Origin: Halochromatium salexigens
Lineage (GTDB): Bacteria > Pseudomonadota > Gammaproteobacteria > Chromatiales > Chromatiaceae
DNA: 45,524 bases
Direction: 5' to 3'
Assembly (NCBI RefSeq): GCF_016653295.1
Contig: NZ_NHSF01000016.1
Location: 1 to 45,524, forward strand
The first letter of the stretch is position 1, and every line of letters starts with the position of its first letter. Under the pieces are notes generated by a model that saw nothing but the letters and a program-made list of their open reading frames with translations, was not told the DNA's origin and made no database searches. Below, one piece after another: positions 8,391 through 17,771 of this stretch. A program made the translations under genes and the position numbers.

Positions 8391-10613
8391 ATGACGGAAT
8401 CGAATCCAATGACGTTAGTTCCTGGGCACAACTGCTGGCGCGTCGAGACAGCGTCTCGGGTCGGCCTGTGTGTTGATGGTGAATGCTACTTCAGCATGTT
8501 GCGACAGAGCCTAATCGCGGCGCGTCGTTGTATCGCGATCGCGGCCTGGGACATCCACAGTCGGCTCGAGCTGGTGCGTCCGGATCCAGGGGATGGCTGG
8601 CCGACCGCGTTCGGCGATCTGCTCACGCGGTTGCTCGATCTGCGACACGAACTCGAGATCTTTATCCTGCTCTGGGACTACGCGCCCATCTACGCGCTCG
8701 AGCGCGAGCCACTGTTCTTCGGCGAGGTGCCCTGGCACAAGGATGCGAAGAAGCGCCACCCGCGGCTTCATTTCATCCTCGACGACCAGCATCCGCTGCT
8801 CGGCAGCCAGCACCAGAAACTGGTGCTCATCGACGGCGCGCTGGCCTGGTCCGGCGGCTTCGACATCAGTAAATGGCGTTGGGACAGCGAGGCGCATCGC
8901 GCCGATGAGCCGCGCCGGCGTGATCCGGACGGCGACCCTTATCCGCCCTTCCATGACCTGCAACTACTGCTTGATGGCGCCGCCGCGCGCGCGCTCGGCG
9001 AGCTGTTCGCCGAGCGCTGGGCGCGCGCTGGTGGCGGCGTGCCGAGTGTGCTCCAAGCGCAAGGCTCGCACCACTCGGTGGACACCGAGGCGCGGAGCGA
9101 TCCCTGGCCCGAGTCGCTCGAGCCACTGCTACGCGAGCAGGCCATCGGTATCGCTCGCACCCTGCCGAGGTTCAAGGAGTACGCCGAGGTGCGCGAGGTC
9201 GAGCAACTGTATCTGGACATGATCGCGGCGGCGCGCGAGCTGATCTACATCGAGAATCAGTATCTGACCTCGCGTGCAGTCGCGGATGCGCTACGGTGTT
9301 CTCTGTCGCGGCCGGAGGGACCCCAAATTCTGATCATCCTGCCGCGCGAGACCGGCCATTGGCTCGAGCAGCACACAATGGACCTGATCCGCGCCCGGTT
9401 ACTGAACGAGCTGCAGTCGGTAGATCAGCATGGACGGTTGCATTGCGTTTATCCAGACCTGCCAGCGCTCGGCGATGATTGCCTGATGGTACATGCTAAG
9501 CTGATGATCACCGATGATCGCGTGCTGCGACTCGGTTCCTCAAACCTAAGCAATCGCTCGATGGGGCTCGACAGCGAGTGTGATCTCTGTCTGATCGGCG
9601 AGAGCGAGGCCGCGCGCACCCAAATCCAACAGTTGCGACGGCGCTTACTCGGCATGTTTCTGTGGCGCTCGCCCGAAGAAGTGGCGCATATCGAGCAAGA
9701 CGCGGGGGCCGTGGCATCGGGCACGGCCTCGGCGCGGTGGGGGCGGGCGCTCGCGCGTCTCCTTGACGATGAGCAGCCTCCTAAGCGCGCGGAGGCGGGC
9801 GATGAGCGCTTGTATCTGCGTGTGCTCGAGCCCGAACTCGACCCGGAATGGAACCGACAGTTGCCCGATGAGCGTCTCATCGATCCGGATCGGTCGCTCT
9901 CGCCTGACTGGGTCGGTGATGTGGTCGTCGGTGATGAGCTTGAGCCGCAGGCGCGGTGGCGCGCCTTGTTTGGCATTGGGTTGGTGCTTGCGTTTTTGGT
10001 GCTTGCGGCGCTTTGGCGTTGGACACCGGTCGGTGACTGGCTCGAACCGCAACGCCTCGCCGAGACCGCGCGGACTCTGACCCACTCTGCCTGGGGGGTG
10101 CCGATTGTGCTCACGGCCTTCGTGATCGCCAGCCTGGTGGCTGTACCGGTAACCCTGTTGATCTTGGTGACCACCCTGGTGTTCGATCCACTGCTCGGCG
10201 CGCTGATCGCCCTCGTTGCCTCGGCGATCGCCGCTGTCGGGGGGTATGGTATCGGTCATTACACCGGCGCCAAGACCGCGAAGAAACGCCTCGGCGGACG
10301 CCTTGGCGAGCTGCGTGAACGTCTGACCAAGGGTGGAATCTTCACGGTGGTCACACTGCGCATCGTCCCGGTGGCGCCGTTCGCGGTGCTGAATCTGCTC
10401 GCTGGCGCGTTGCAAGTGCGATTCCGTGATTACGTCCTGGGCACCCTGATCGGGATGGCGCCGGGGGTGATCGCAATGGCGTTATTTTCGGAAGGGCTGC
10501 TGAAGCTACTTGGACGGACCGATATGCGCTCACTGGCGTTGGTCGTGGGCGCGGTGGTGCTCGGCGGTGGTCTGCTCTGGCTTGGACATCGCATGCTACG
10601 CAAGCATGTCTAA
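8391..10613 (+). CDS. Phospholipase D-like protein fused to a VTT (DedA/TVP38) membrane domain
   Basis: The 740-residue product has two HKD catalytic motifs, H141-x-K143-x4-D148 and H368-x-K370-x4-D375, both intact and each followed by the usual G-G/S-S-x-N/D context (WSGGFD, GSSNLSNRS). This is a complete phospholipase D/cardiolipin synthase-type core. After a linker (about 445-520), a helix near 523 starts a C-terminal membrane domain of roughly five segments with GVPIVLTAFVIASLVAVPVT and LRIVPVAPFAVLNLLAGA, typical of VTT/SNARE-associated proteins. It probably acts on phospholipids at the inner membrane. The start at 8391 is preceded by GGAGG. The next gene overlaps its end by 8 bases, suggesting a joint function. 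Confidence 0.92.
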   Translation: MTESNPMTLVPGHNCWRVETASRVGLCVDGECYFSMLRQSLIAARRCIAIAAWDIHSRLELVRPDPGDGWPTAFGDLLTRLLDLRHELEIFILLWDYAPIYALEREPLFFGEVPWHKDAKKRHPRLHFILDDQHPLLGSQHQKLVLIDGALAWSGGFDISKWRWDSEAHRADEPRRRDPDGDPYPPFHDLQLLLDGAAARALGELFAERWARAGGGVPSVLQAQGSHHSVDTEARSDPWPESLEPLLREQAIGIARTLPRFKEYAEVREVEQLYLDMIAAARELIYIENQYLTSRAVADALRCSLSRPEGPQILIILPRETGHWLEQHTMDLIRARLLNELQSVDQHGRLHCVYPDLPALGDDCLMVHAKLMITDDRVLRLGSSNLSNRSMGLDSECDLCLIGESEAARTQIQQLRRRLLGMFLWRSPEEVAHIEQDAGAVASGTASARWGRALARLLDDEQPPKRAEAGDERLYLRVLEPELDPEWNRQLPDERLIDPDRSLSPDWVGDVVVGDELEPQARWRALFGIGLVLAFLVLAALWRWTPVGDWLEPQRLAETARTLTHSAWGVPIVLTAFVIASLVAVPVTLLILVTTLVFDPLLGALIALVASAIAAVGGYGIGHYTGAKTAKKRLGGRLGELRERLTKGGIFTVVTLRIVPVAPFAVLNLLAGALQVRFRDYVLGTLIGMAPGVIAMALFSEGLLKLLGRTDMRSLALVVGAVVLGGGLLWLGHRMLRKHV

Positions 10614-11400
10614 GGCCAAGCCCGCGCGGGGCGGCGCACTCGGTGCTCAAACCGACTCCGAGATCGTCGTCGTCAGCTATAACATCCATCGTGCGGTGGG
10701 TGGCGATGGTTGCAAACAGCCGTTGCGTATCGCTGAGACCATCGCCGCGCTCGATGCTGACCTGATCGCGCTGCAAGAGGTCGAGACGCCTGCCAATGTC
10801 GCCGCGCCACGGATCTTCCTGCAACGCCTACACGAGCTTGGTTATGAGGCGGTGCTCGGTCATACCATGCTGCGTGGGCCGCATCACTACGGCAATCTGC
10901 TGCTGAGTCGGCTGCCGGTACTGAGCCAGCAACGGCTGGACATCAGCCAACCAGGGCGCGAGCCGCGTGGGCTGATCGATGTGGAGGTGGCATGGTACCC
11001 GGATGTGGTTGCCGGCACCGGCGCTACCGGTTTGCGCTGCCTGGCGACCCATCTGGGACTGAGAGCGTCGGAACGTCGGCGCCAGATCGCGGCGATCCTC
11101 GCGCATCTTGATGAGGTGGCGGCCCTAACGCGGACGCCTCTGGTGCTCATGGGTGATTTCAACGAGTGGTGGCCTCGTCAGGGCCGGTTGGCGTCGCTCA
11201 ATCGCCATCTCGGCGCGGCGCCGGCGCTAGCGAGTTTTCCGTCGCGCTGGCCGCTGTTGGCGCTGGATCGACTCTGGTTCGGGGCTGACCTTGAACTCAT
11301 CGAGACCGAGGTTGTGCGCACCAAGGCCACTCGTGCCGCCTCGGATCATTTGCCCCTGCGAGCGCGGCTTCGGCCCCACCTCGGCGGTGCTGGAGCCTAA
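10606..11400 (+). CDS. Endonuclease/exonuclease/phosphatase family protein
   Basis: The 264-residue protein shows the EEP fold motifs in order: VVSYNIHRAVGG near the start, ALQEVE (catalytic Glu), HYGNLLLSR, THLGLRASERRRQ, LMGDFNEW and a final ASDHLPLRARL with the catalytic Asp-His pair. EEP proteins cleave phosphodiester bonds in nucleic acids or in phospholipids and inositol phosphates. Coupling by an 8-base overlap to a phospholipase D-VTT gene favours a lipid substrate, and such pairs are common in proteobacteria. ATG 10606 gives the normal family length. Its last 174 bases lie opposite the run-on 3' end of the RND permease gene. Confidence 0.9.
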   Translation: MSKAKPARGGALGAQTDSEIVVVSYNIHRAVGGDGCKQPLRIAETIAALDADLIALQEVETPANVAAPRIFLQRLHELGYEAVLGHTMLRGPHHYGNLLLSRLPVLSQQRLDISQPGREPRGLIDVEVAWYPDVVAGTGATGLRCLATHLGLRASERRRQIAAILAHLDEVAALTRTPLVLMGDFNEWWPRQGRLASLNRHLGAAPALASFPSRWPLLALDRLWFGADLELIETEVVRTKATRAASDHLPLRARLRPHLGGAGA

Positions 11401-14400
11401 GCGCCCTTTCAGGTTGTCGCCTGATGCAGCCTGATCTGGGTGAAGGGAATGGTCCAGCCGTGCTGGTGACAAGCCTCGACCAGGATGCGTTGGATCGCGC
11501 CGCGGATGAGTTCGGTGCGGGGCGCGAGTGATAGCCGACCAGGTCGCGAGCTGATCGCCGAGCACCAGCAGGCAGGGTGTTAGCACCAAGGTTAACAGGG
11601 TCGCGACGCTGAGTCCGCCGACGATGGCACTGGCGAGCTGCGTCCACCATTGCGTGGAGGGCGCGCCGAAGCTGATCTCGCGCCCCACCAGGTCGATGTT
11701 CATCGACAACACCATCGGCATCAGCCCGAGCACCGTGGTAAAAGCGGTCAGGAACACCGGCCGCAGGCGCCGGCGACCGGTTTCCAGGGCCGCATCGATC
11801 GCCTCCCGGCCCTCGCGGCGAAGCCGATTGTAGGTGTCGATGAGGACGATGTTGTTGTTCACCACGATACCAGCAAGGGCGATGATGCCAAGGCCGACCA
11901 TGACGATGCCGAACGGCTGGCCGGTGATCAGCAGGCCCAGCAAGACGCCAGCGGTCGAGAAGACGATCGCCGAGAGCACCAGGATGGCCTGATACAGGCT
12001 GTTGAACTGGGTCACCAACACCAGGGCCATCAAGAAGAGGGCGCTGAGGAAGGCCTGGCTCAGGAAGGTCGCCGCCTCGCGCTGATCGGCGTCCTCCCCC
12101 TTGAAGCGCAGACTCACCGCCGGGTCGACCGGCTGTTCGGCAAGCGCCTCGCGCAGGCGTCGTAGCTGGCTGTCGACGAGGGCACCCTCGGCGACATCGG
12201 CCTGCACGGTGATCGCCCGGCGCCCATCGACACGATGCAGGGTGCCGACCTTGGGCGCCGGCTTGACCTCGACGAAATTGCTGATCGGCACCATCCCATT
12301 GGCGGTCGGCACCGTCAGGCTGTCGAGCTGCCCAAGGGTGCGCTCCCCATCGGGAAAGCGCACCCGGATATCGACCTCATCATCACTGTCATCCGGCCGG
12401 TACTCGGAGAGCTGGATGCCCTGGGTGACCATCTGCACCGCATTGCCGAGCAGGGCGACATTGGCACCGTAGCGGGCCGCGCGCTCGCGATCCACCTCGA
12501 GTCGCCATTCGATGCCGGGCAGAGGGCGGTTGTCCTCGACATCGGCGAAGCCGCCAAGGCGCTCGATGAGCGCGCGCACCTGCTCGACCGCGCCCGGAAT
12601 GCGGCTGGTCTCGCGGGCACTGAGTTCGACTTGAATCGGCTTGCCCTCCGCGGGGCCGCCCTCGGCCTTGCGCGTCTCGACCCGGATGCCCGGGATCGCG
12701 GCGGTGCGCGCGCGGATGTCCTCGAGGATCAGCTCGGCCGGGCGGCGCTGATCCCAATCGGTGAATTCCAGTTGAATGGTGCCGATCAGATCCTCGGCGC
12801 CGCCGCCCGCTTGTCCAGAGGCGCTGTTGTAGGAGCGTGCATAGACTGCGGCAAGGCCCGCCAGGCCGAGGATGCGCTGCTCGACCTGCCGCACGATGCG
12901 ATCCTTCTCGCGGATGGAGAGGTCGCCGCGCGCATGCACCTGCACCAGTGCCATCTCGGGCTCGACCTCGGGGAAGAATTCGACCCCCTTGCCGAACTGC
13001 GCGTAGGCCGCATAAGAGCCGATCAGCGCCAGCAGCGCCACCGCCAGGGTCTTGCCGGGATGGCGCAACAGGGGCGCGAGCAGGGCCAGGTAGCGTTGGG
13101 TGATGGCGCCGGTCTCGGGAGTGCTGGACGGCATCTGGGGCGCGCGGGCGCTGATCGTCCACCCCAGCACGGGCACGAAGATCAGCGCCATCGCCAGCGA
13201 GGCGCTCAGCGCGATCAGCACCGTGATCGGCAGATACTTCATGAACTCGCCGACCAGACCCGGCCAGAACAGCAACGGGAAGAACACCGAGAGCGTGGTC
13301 AGGGTCGAGGCCGTGACCGGCCAGGCCATGCGCTTGGCGGCACCGGCATAGGCGGCGGCCGCGGGCTGGCCGGCGGCCAGGCGCCGATCGGCCAGCTCGG
13401 TGACGACGATGGCGCCATCGACGAGCATGCCGACGACCAGGATCAGGCTGAACAGGACGACGATGTTGATGGTGAAACCGAGCGCGTTCAGCACCAGGAT
13501 GGCGCTCAGGAAGGAGCCCGGGATGGCGATGCCGACCAGTAGCGCCGAGCGCGGACCGAGCGCGGCGATGATCACGATCATCACCAGCAGGATGGCCGAG
13601 AGCACATTGTTCTGCAGATCACCGAGCAGTTCGCGAATCTGGTCGGACTTGTCCTGCATGTAGGCCACTTGCAGGCTCGCCGGCCAGTGCGCGCGCTCCT
13701 GTTCGACGATCGCGCGCACCGCCGCGATGGTCTCGATGATGTTGGCACCGACCCGCTTCTTGATCTCGAGGGTGACCGCCGGTTGGCCGCCGACGCGGGC
13801 AAAGCCCTCCGGGTCCTTGAATCCCCGGCGCAGGCTGGCGACATCACCAAAGGTCACCACGCGATCACCGACGGCCTTGACCGGCATCGAGAGCATGTCG
13901 TCGATCGACTCGACCACGCCCGGCACCTTGAGCACCAGCCGTCCAGCCCCGGTATCCAGGGCGCCGGCGGCGACCAGGCGGTTGTTGCTGCTGATCAGAT
14001 CGAACAGCTCGCCATAATCGACGCCGTAGGTCTGCATGATCGCCGGCTCGACGATCACCTCCATCAAGGCCTCGCGATCGCCGCCGATGTCGACCTCGAG
14101 CACGCCGGTGAGCGCCTCGATGCGATCCTTGAGATCGCGCGCGATGCGAACCAGCCCACGTTCCGGCAGCGGCCCCGAGAGCGCCACCGTCAGCACTGGG
14201 AAGAGGGCGACGTTGATCTCGTGTACGCTCGGCTCGTCGGTCGCGGCGGGCAGCTCGCTCTGGGCGATATCGACGCGTTCGCGCACATCGGCGAGCGCGC
14301 GCTTGCTGTCGAAACCAGCCGTGAACTCGAGCTGCACCGAGGCGCGCCCCTCGGCGGCGACGCTGCTCATCTCCTTGACGCCTTCGATCGCTTGCAGCTC

Positions 14401-14610
14401 CTTCTCCATCGGCCGCACCAAGAGTCGCTCGGCGTCCTCCGGCGAGATGCCGTCATGGGTCATCGCGACATAGAGGATCGGCACCGTCACATCCGGCTCG
14501 GCCTCCTTGGGGATCGACTGGTAGGCGGCGAGCCCGGCGGCGAGCAAGAAGAGCAATGTGAGCAGGACCGTGCGGCTGCGGGAGAAGGCCAGCTCGATGA
14601 GCGCGTTCAC
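11227..14610 (-). CDS. RND efflux permease with a foreign, run-on C-terminus
   Basis: From a GTG start at 14610 the frame encodes 1127 residues. The first about 1020 are a full AcrB-like permease: N-terminal helix, large periplasmic loop, helix 4 with GMLVDGAIVVTE (a single Asp where AcrB has two), second loop and helices 7-12 ending LTLVLTPCLLVLGDQLA. RND pumps use the proton gradient to export lipophilic compounds. The start overlaps the adaptor gene stop by 4 bases. The odd part is the end: from about 11547 down, the frame reads through a decayed mscS 3' fragment in the wrong frame and then antisense through the EEP gene to a TAG at 11227, adding about 106 polar, Arg/Pro-rich residues. The native stop is gone. 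The transmembrane core looks complete, so the pump may still work. Confidence 0.85.
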   Translation of the reverse strand: MNALIELAFSRSRTVLLTLLFLLAAGLAAYQSIPKEAEPDVTVPILYVAMTHDGISPEDAERLLVRPMEKELQAIEGVKEMSSVAAEGRASVQLEFTAGFDSKRALADVRERVDIAQSELPAATDEPSVHEINVALFPVLTVALSGPLPERGLVRIARDLKDRIEALTGVLEVDIGGDREALMEVIVEPAIMQTYGVDYGELFDLISSNNRLVAAGALDTGAGRLVLKVPGVVESIDDMLSMPVKAVGDRVVTFGDVASLRRGFKDPEGFARVGGQPAVTLEIKKRVGANIIETIAAVRAIVEQERAHWPASLQVAYMQDKSDQIRELLGDLQNNVLSAILLVMIVIIAALGPRSALLVGIAIPGSFLSAILVLNALGFTINIVVLFSLILVVGMLVDGAIVVTELADRRLAAGQPAAAAYAGAAKRMAWPVTASTLTTLSVFFPLLFWPGLVGEFMKYLPITVLIALSASLAMALIFVPVLGWTISARAPQMPSSTPETGAITQRYLALLAPLLRHPGKTLAVALLALIGSYAAYAQFGKGVEFFPEVEPEMALVQVHARGDLSIREKDRIVRQVEQRILGLAGLAAVYARSYNSASGQAGGGAEDLIGTIQLEFTDWDQRRPAELILEDIRARTAAIPGIRVETRKAEGGPAEGKPIQVELSARETSRIPGAVEQVRALIERLGGFADVEDNRPLPGIEWRLEVDRERAARYGANVALLGNAVQMVTQGIQLSEYRPDDSDDEVDIRVRFPDGERTLGQLDSLTVPTANGMVPISNFVEVKPAPKVGTLHRVDGRRAITVQADVAEGALVDSQLRRLREALAEQPVDPAVSLRFKGEDADQREAATFLSQAFLSALFLMALVLVTQFNSLYQAILVLSAIVFSTAGVLLGLLITGQPFGIVMVGLGIIALAGIVVNNNIVLIDTYNRLRREGREAIDAALETGRRRLRPVFLTAFTTVLGLMPMVLSMNIDLVGREISFGAPSTQWWTQLASAIVGGLSVATLLTLVLTPCLLVLGDQLATWSAITRAPHRTHPRRDPTHPGRGLSPARLDHSLHPDQAASGDNLKGRLGSSTAEVGPKPRSQGQMIRGGTSGLGAHNLGLDEFKVSPEPESIQRQQRPARRKTR
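11409..11547 (-). pseudogene. Remnant of a second mscS gene: 3' end plus an internally deleted piece
   Basis: Bases 11409-11515 match the 3' end of the intact channel gene (15961-16067) with 14 differences in about 107 positions by hand count, including the stop codon and the C-terminus WTIPFTQI-LHQAT. Bases 11519-11547 match a region about 400 bases further inside the channel gene (16472-16500), encoding DLVGYHSRP. The two pieces are joined out of frame, so an internal deletion occurred at a short GC-rich match. The remnant is in the same orientation as the channel gene and directly abuts the RND coding sequence. Confidence 0.85.
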
Positions 14611-15695
14611 GACGGATCCGTGGTCGCGGTGATCGGCTCCACCTGTTCGCCTTCGGTCACGAAGCCCTGCCCCTGGGTGATGATGTGCGCCTGCGGCGGC
14701 AGCCCGGAGACCCACACGCCCTCCATCTCGGTGCGCACCAGAGCGATGGGGTGGAAGTGCACCCGATCCTCGGCATCGACGGCGCGCACCCCGATGCGGC
14801 CGCTGTCATCCAGGGTCAGCACCGAAGGCGAGATGAAATGCGCGCGCGCCTCACCGATCTTGATGCGCAGCTCGGCGCTGACCCCACTGGCCAGACGCCG
14901 CTCAGGATTCGGGATCTCGGCCTCGACGCGAAAACTTCGGGTCTGCGCATCGGCGACCTGGGAGAGGTAGCTGAGCCGGCCTTCGGCCTGGCTGCCGTCG
15001 AGCAGCGTGACGTGCACCGGTTGGCCGGGTTCAAGCGCGCTCGCGCGCTGCTGAGGCACCTGGCCGACCGCCTTCAGGCGGCTGTTGTCGACCAGCTCCA
15101 GCACCTCGTCTCCGCGCTGCAGCAGGCTGCCGAGTTCGATCTCGCGGGCCTCGACCACGCCAGCGAAGGGCGCGCGGATCCGCAGCCGCGCGAGTTCGAC
15201 CCGCAGGCGGGCGATCTCGGCCTCGGCGCGGGCCAGGGCGGCCTGGGTCTGCTTGATCTGGGTGCGCGCCTGCAGGCCCTGACTGCCGAGCGTCTCGGAG
15301 GCACTGAGTTCGAGCTGACGGGCGGCAAGTTCGGCCTCGGCGCGCGCGAGCTGCGCGGGTCGATCCTCCTCGGCCAATTCCACCAGCAGCTCGCCGGCGG
15401 CGACCAGCGCGCCCTTCTCGGCGTTCAGCCGCACGACCTTGCCGTCGGTCTCGGCGCGCAGCCGGACCCGGCGCCGGGGCTCGAGCTGCCCCTGGATCAG
15501 GATCTCGCGCTCCACCGGCGCGGCCTGGCTGTGGGTCACCAGCACCGTCATGTACCGCTGCGTGGCTGCCGCGTCGGGCGCGATGCGGGAGGGGGCGGGC
15601 TGCGCGGTGCGCGAGGCGCCGATGAGAGCGCCGGAGAGCATCCAAATGGTGGTGGCTGCCGCCAGTCCAATCGCTAGGATGACTGAGCGATGCAT
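14607..15695 (-). CDS. RND efflux periplasmic adaptor (membrane fusion protein)
   Basis: The 362-residue protein links an inner-membrane RND pump to an outer-membrane channel. An N-terminal hydrophobic segment (about 5-27) acts as signal or anchor; no lipobox is seen. The biotinyl-lipoyl halves are RRRVRLRAETDGKVVRLNAE and IRAPFAGVVEAREIELG, separated by an Ala/Arg/Glu-rich coiled-coil hairpin (about 110-175). Beta-barrel and membrane-proximal domains follow. The gene overlaps the permease start by 4 bases. No outer-membrane TolC gene is adjacent, so a shared TolC is likely. Confidence 0.92.
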   Translation of the reverse strand: MHRSVILAIGLAAATTIWMLSGALIGASRTAQPAPSRIAPDAAATQRYMTVLVTHSQAAPVEREILIQGQLEPRRRVRLRAETDGKVVRLNAEKGALVAAGELLVELAEEDRPAQLARAEAELAARQLELSASETLGSQGLQARTQIKQTQAALARAEAEIARLRVELARLRIRAPFAGVVEAREIELGSLLQRGDEVLELVDNSRLKAVGQVPQQRASALEPGQPVHVTLLDGSQAEGRLSYLSQVADAQTRSFRVEAEIPNPERRLASGVSAELRIKIGEARAHFISPSVLTLDDSGRIGVRAVDAEDRVHFHPIALVRTEMEGVWVSGLPPQAHIITQGQGFVTEGEQVEPITATTDPS

Positions 15696-15699
15696 GGTT

Positions 15700-15849
15700 C
15701 CTGTTTAGGACATCCGAAAACGAGAAAGGTTTCTCCAACACATCGCACTCGCCAAGCCGCGCAAGGCGCATGGTCTCCTTGTCGCGCAGCTCCGAAAAGC
15801 CGGTGATGATCCCAAGCGTAGCAGACTCCCCCGATAATGGGGGCATCAT
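15700..15849 (-). pseudogene. Probable response-regulator receiver fragment
   Basis: The frame reads IITGFSELRDKETMRLARLG, then CDVLEKPFSFSDV. This resembles the second half of a receiver domain: strand 4 with the Thr, helix 4, and strand 5 with the conserved Lys-Pro (LEKPF). Nothing of the first half, with the phosphorylated Asp, is present. The fragment ends about 4 bases before the adaptor start and begins at a small CCCCC/GGGGG hairpin (15828-15843). It may be the scar of a regulator that once stood in front of the pump genes. The match is by eye and short. Confidence 0.4.
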
Positions 15850-15960
15850 ACGATGCCTTCATCCGCGCTGGGCTTGGATGCGCTCAGCGCCAAGCGGCTT
15901 GCGCCCTCGCGCTGACCTCGCGCGCGCTGCGGCGCGCTAGCAGTCAGTCTGAGTGCCCCG

Positions 15961-17673
15961 TCAGCTCGTCGCCTGATGCAGTGTGATTTGGGTGAAGGGA
16001 ATGGTCCAGTCGTGCTGGTTGCAGGCCTCGACCAGGATGCCTTGGATCGCACAGCGGATCCGTTCGGCCTGCGGGGCGGCGGTGCCGTCGAGCCGCACCT
16101 CGATGCGGTAATCCAGCGCCGAGGTGCCGGCGCGCTCGAGGCTGACGCTGACCGCTTGCAACTGCGTCTCGTCGAGCCGCGTTGGCAGCGCCTCTTCGAG
16201 CGCCGCTTGCATCAGGCGCGGCACCTCGTCGGTGGCGATGGCCTGATGCCGGTAGTCGATGCCGAAATGTTCGACGAGACGGAACCCTTCGGAGAGTCGG
16301 CGCGGATGCTGCTGCAGGAAGCGGTGGGTCGGATAGACGATCCTGGCGCCGCCGAGGTCGGTCAGGCACACCGTACTTGGGCTCTGATGGCTGATCTGGC
16401 CGAGCAGCCCGTCATCGAGTTCGATCCAGTCGCCACGGCGGGTGGGGAACCAGGGCTCGTCCCGACCCGCCGGGCGCGAGTGATAGCCGACCAGATCGCG
16501 CACCGGTAGCTGCTGGCTGCCGCCTTCGAGTTCGGGGTTGACCAGTTGCGCGCGAAAGGCGAGCGATTCGACCCGGTAGGGCACCTCGTTGAAGAGGATG
16601 CGCTCGCCCTCGCGCACGGTGCCGACATTCAGGATCAGCTTCACCGATTCGATCTGGCTCGGCAGGGTGTTGATGCTGGCCCAGCCAATGCCGATCAGGA
16701 AGATGATGATGATGCCGAGCATGAACCAATCGCCGGCCGCGTTGAACACCGCCATCATCGCCAGCAGGCCGCCGAGGACGCTAAAGACATGCAGCAGCAA
16801 CAGCGCCAGGCGGCTGCTGAGCTGCTTCTCGGCCTTGGGCTTGCGCTGGCGCATGATCTGGGTGGCGATCCAGCGCACGCCGAAGAACACCAGCGCGAAG
16901 GCGCCCACCGCCAGCAGCAGGTTCAGGCCGCGGGTCTGGAAGAACTTGCGCGCGTAGGAGGTGGTTTCATCGAGCAACGACTGGCGCTGCTCGAGCCTGT
17001 TCTGCAATTGCAGATCGAGCGCGGTGTAGCGGTTGCTCGCCTCGCTGGCGATGCGCTGCCAGTGCTCCAGGCGCGCTTCGAGACGCGTGCGCAAGGAGTC
17101 CGATGGCTCCTGCTCGAGCAGCCAGTGCAGGCGCTCCACCGCCTGTTCGGCCAGCTCTTTGCGCTTGCCCAGGGTCTCGAGTTCGGCACGCAGCTCGCCG
17201 ATGGCACGGGATTCGGCCGTGACGCTCTTCAGCTCGGCCAGGATCGGCTTGAGCAGCTTGCTCAGCTCCTGCTGCCAGTCGAAGGGTTGATCGTCCTCCT
17301 CGACGAAGGGGCTCAAGTCGATCTCCAAGGCGAAGCGATCGAACTGGCGGCGATTGTCGGCCAATTCCGCGCGCAGCTCGCGCAGACGCGCGGCCAGGTC
17401 CTCGCGGGTGACCTGATCCTGGGCGTTCACCAATTGTTGCTGCACATTGGCGATTTGTTGCTCCTTGCTCGCCAGCGCCCGGTGCAGGGCGTTCAGCGAC
17501 TGCAAGGCCGAGGGGTCGAGGGACTCGCCGTGCTCGGCATCGAGCCCGGCGGTGAGGCCCGCCGAGGGATCGCTGGGCGTCTCCTGAGCGAACAGGGGAG
17601 CCGCGCCAGCGCTCCAGATCAGAAGGAGCAGCAACGTCAACACCGAGGTCGACAGGGGAAAACAGCGGATCAT
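15961..17673 (-). CDS. MscS-family mechanosensitive channel with periplasmic coiled coil
   Basis: The 570-residue protein starts at the ATG at 17673, giving a signal peptide (hydrophobic about 8-28). Residues about 45-245 are rich in Gln, Glu, Arg and Leu and predict long coiled coils in the periplasm, as in MscK-type or YbdG/YnaI relatives. Membrane segments lie near 247-268, 284-305 and 313-331. The beta domain begins with SVKLILNVGTVREGERILFN, continues with LVGYHSRP, and ends with an alpha/beta domain (EVRLDGTAAPQAERIRCAIQG). It likely releases solutes on osmotic downshock. The pore helix is less Ala/Gly-rich than in E. coli MscS, so gating is uncertain. A remnant of a second copy lies at 11409-11547. 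Confidence 0.88.
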   Translation of the reverse strand: MIRCFPLSTSVLTLLLLLIWSAGAAPLFAQETPSDPSAGLTAGLDAEHGESLDPSALQSLNALHRALASKEQQIANVQQQLVNAQDQVTREDLAARLRELRAELADNRRQFDRFALEIDLSPFVEEDDQPFDWQQELSKLLKPILAELKSVTAESRAIGELRAELETLGKRKELAEQAVERLHWLLEQEPSDSLRTRLEARLEHWQRIASEASNRYTALDLQLQNRLEQRQSLLDETTSYARKFFQTRGLNLLLAVGAFALVFFGVRWIATQIMRQRKPKAEKQLSSRLALLLLHVFSVLGGLLAMMAVFNAAGDWFMLGIIIIFLIGIGWASINTLPSQIESVKLILNVGTVREGERILFNEVPYRVESLAFRAQLVNPELEGGSQQLPVRDLVGYHSRPAGRDEPWFPTRRGDWIELDDGLLGQISHQSPSTVCLTDLGGARIVYPTHRFLQQHPRRLSEGFRLVEHFGIDYRHQAIATDEVPRLMQAALEEALPTRLDETQLQAVSVSLERAGTSALDYRIEVRLDGTAAPQAERIRCAIQGILVEACNQHDWTIPFTQITLHQATS

Positions 17674-17771
17674 GGGAGCCTCTCGAACTTGGAACTTGAA
17701 GTGACGAACACGCCTACAATAGGCGCCCTTTATGTACGCAAAAAGCACATGCTCGCCGTTGGAGCCGACTG

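Noticed and set aside
12235-14970. Two long plus-strand frames opposite the RND permease and adaptor genes
   Set aside because: Both are antisense shadows of well-supported coding sequence, with Asp/Arg/Gln/His-rich composition and no ribosome sites.
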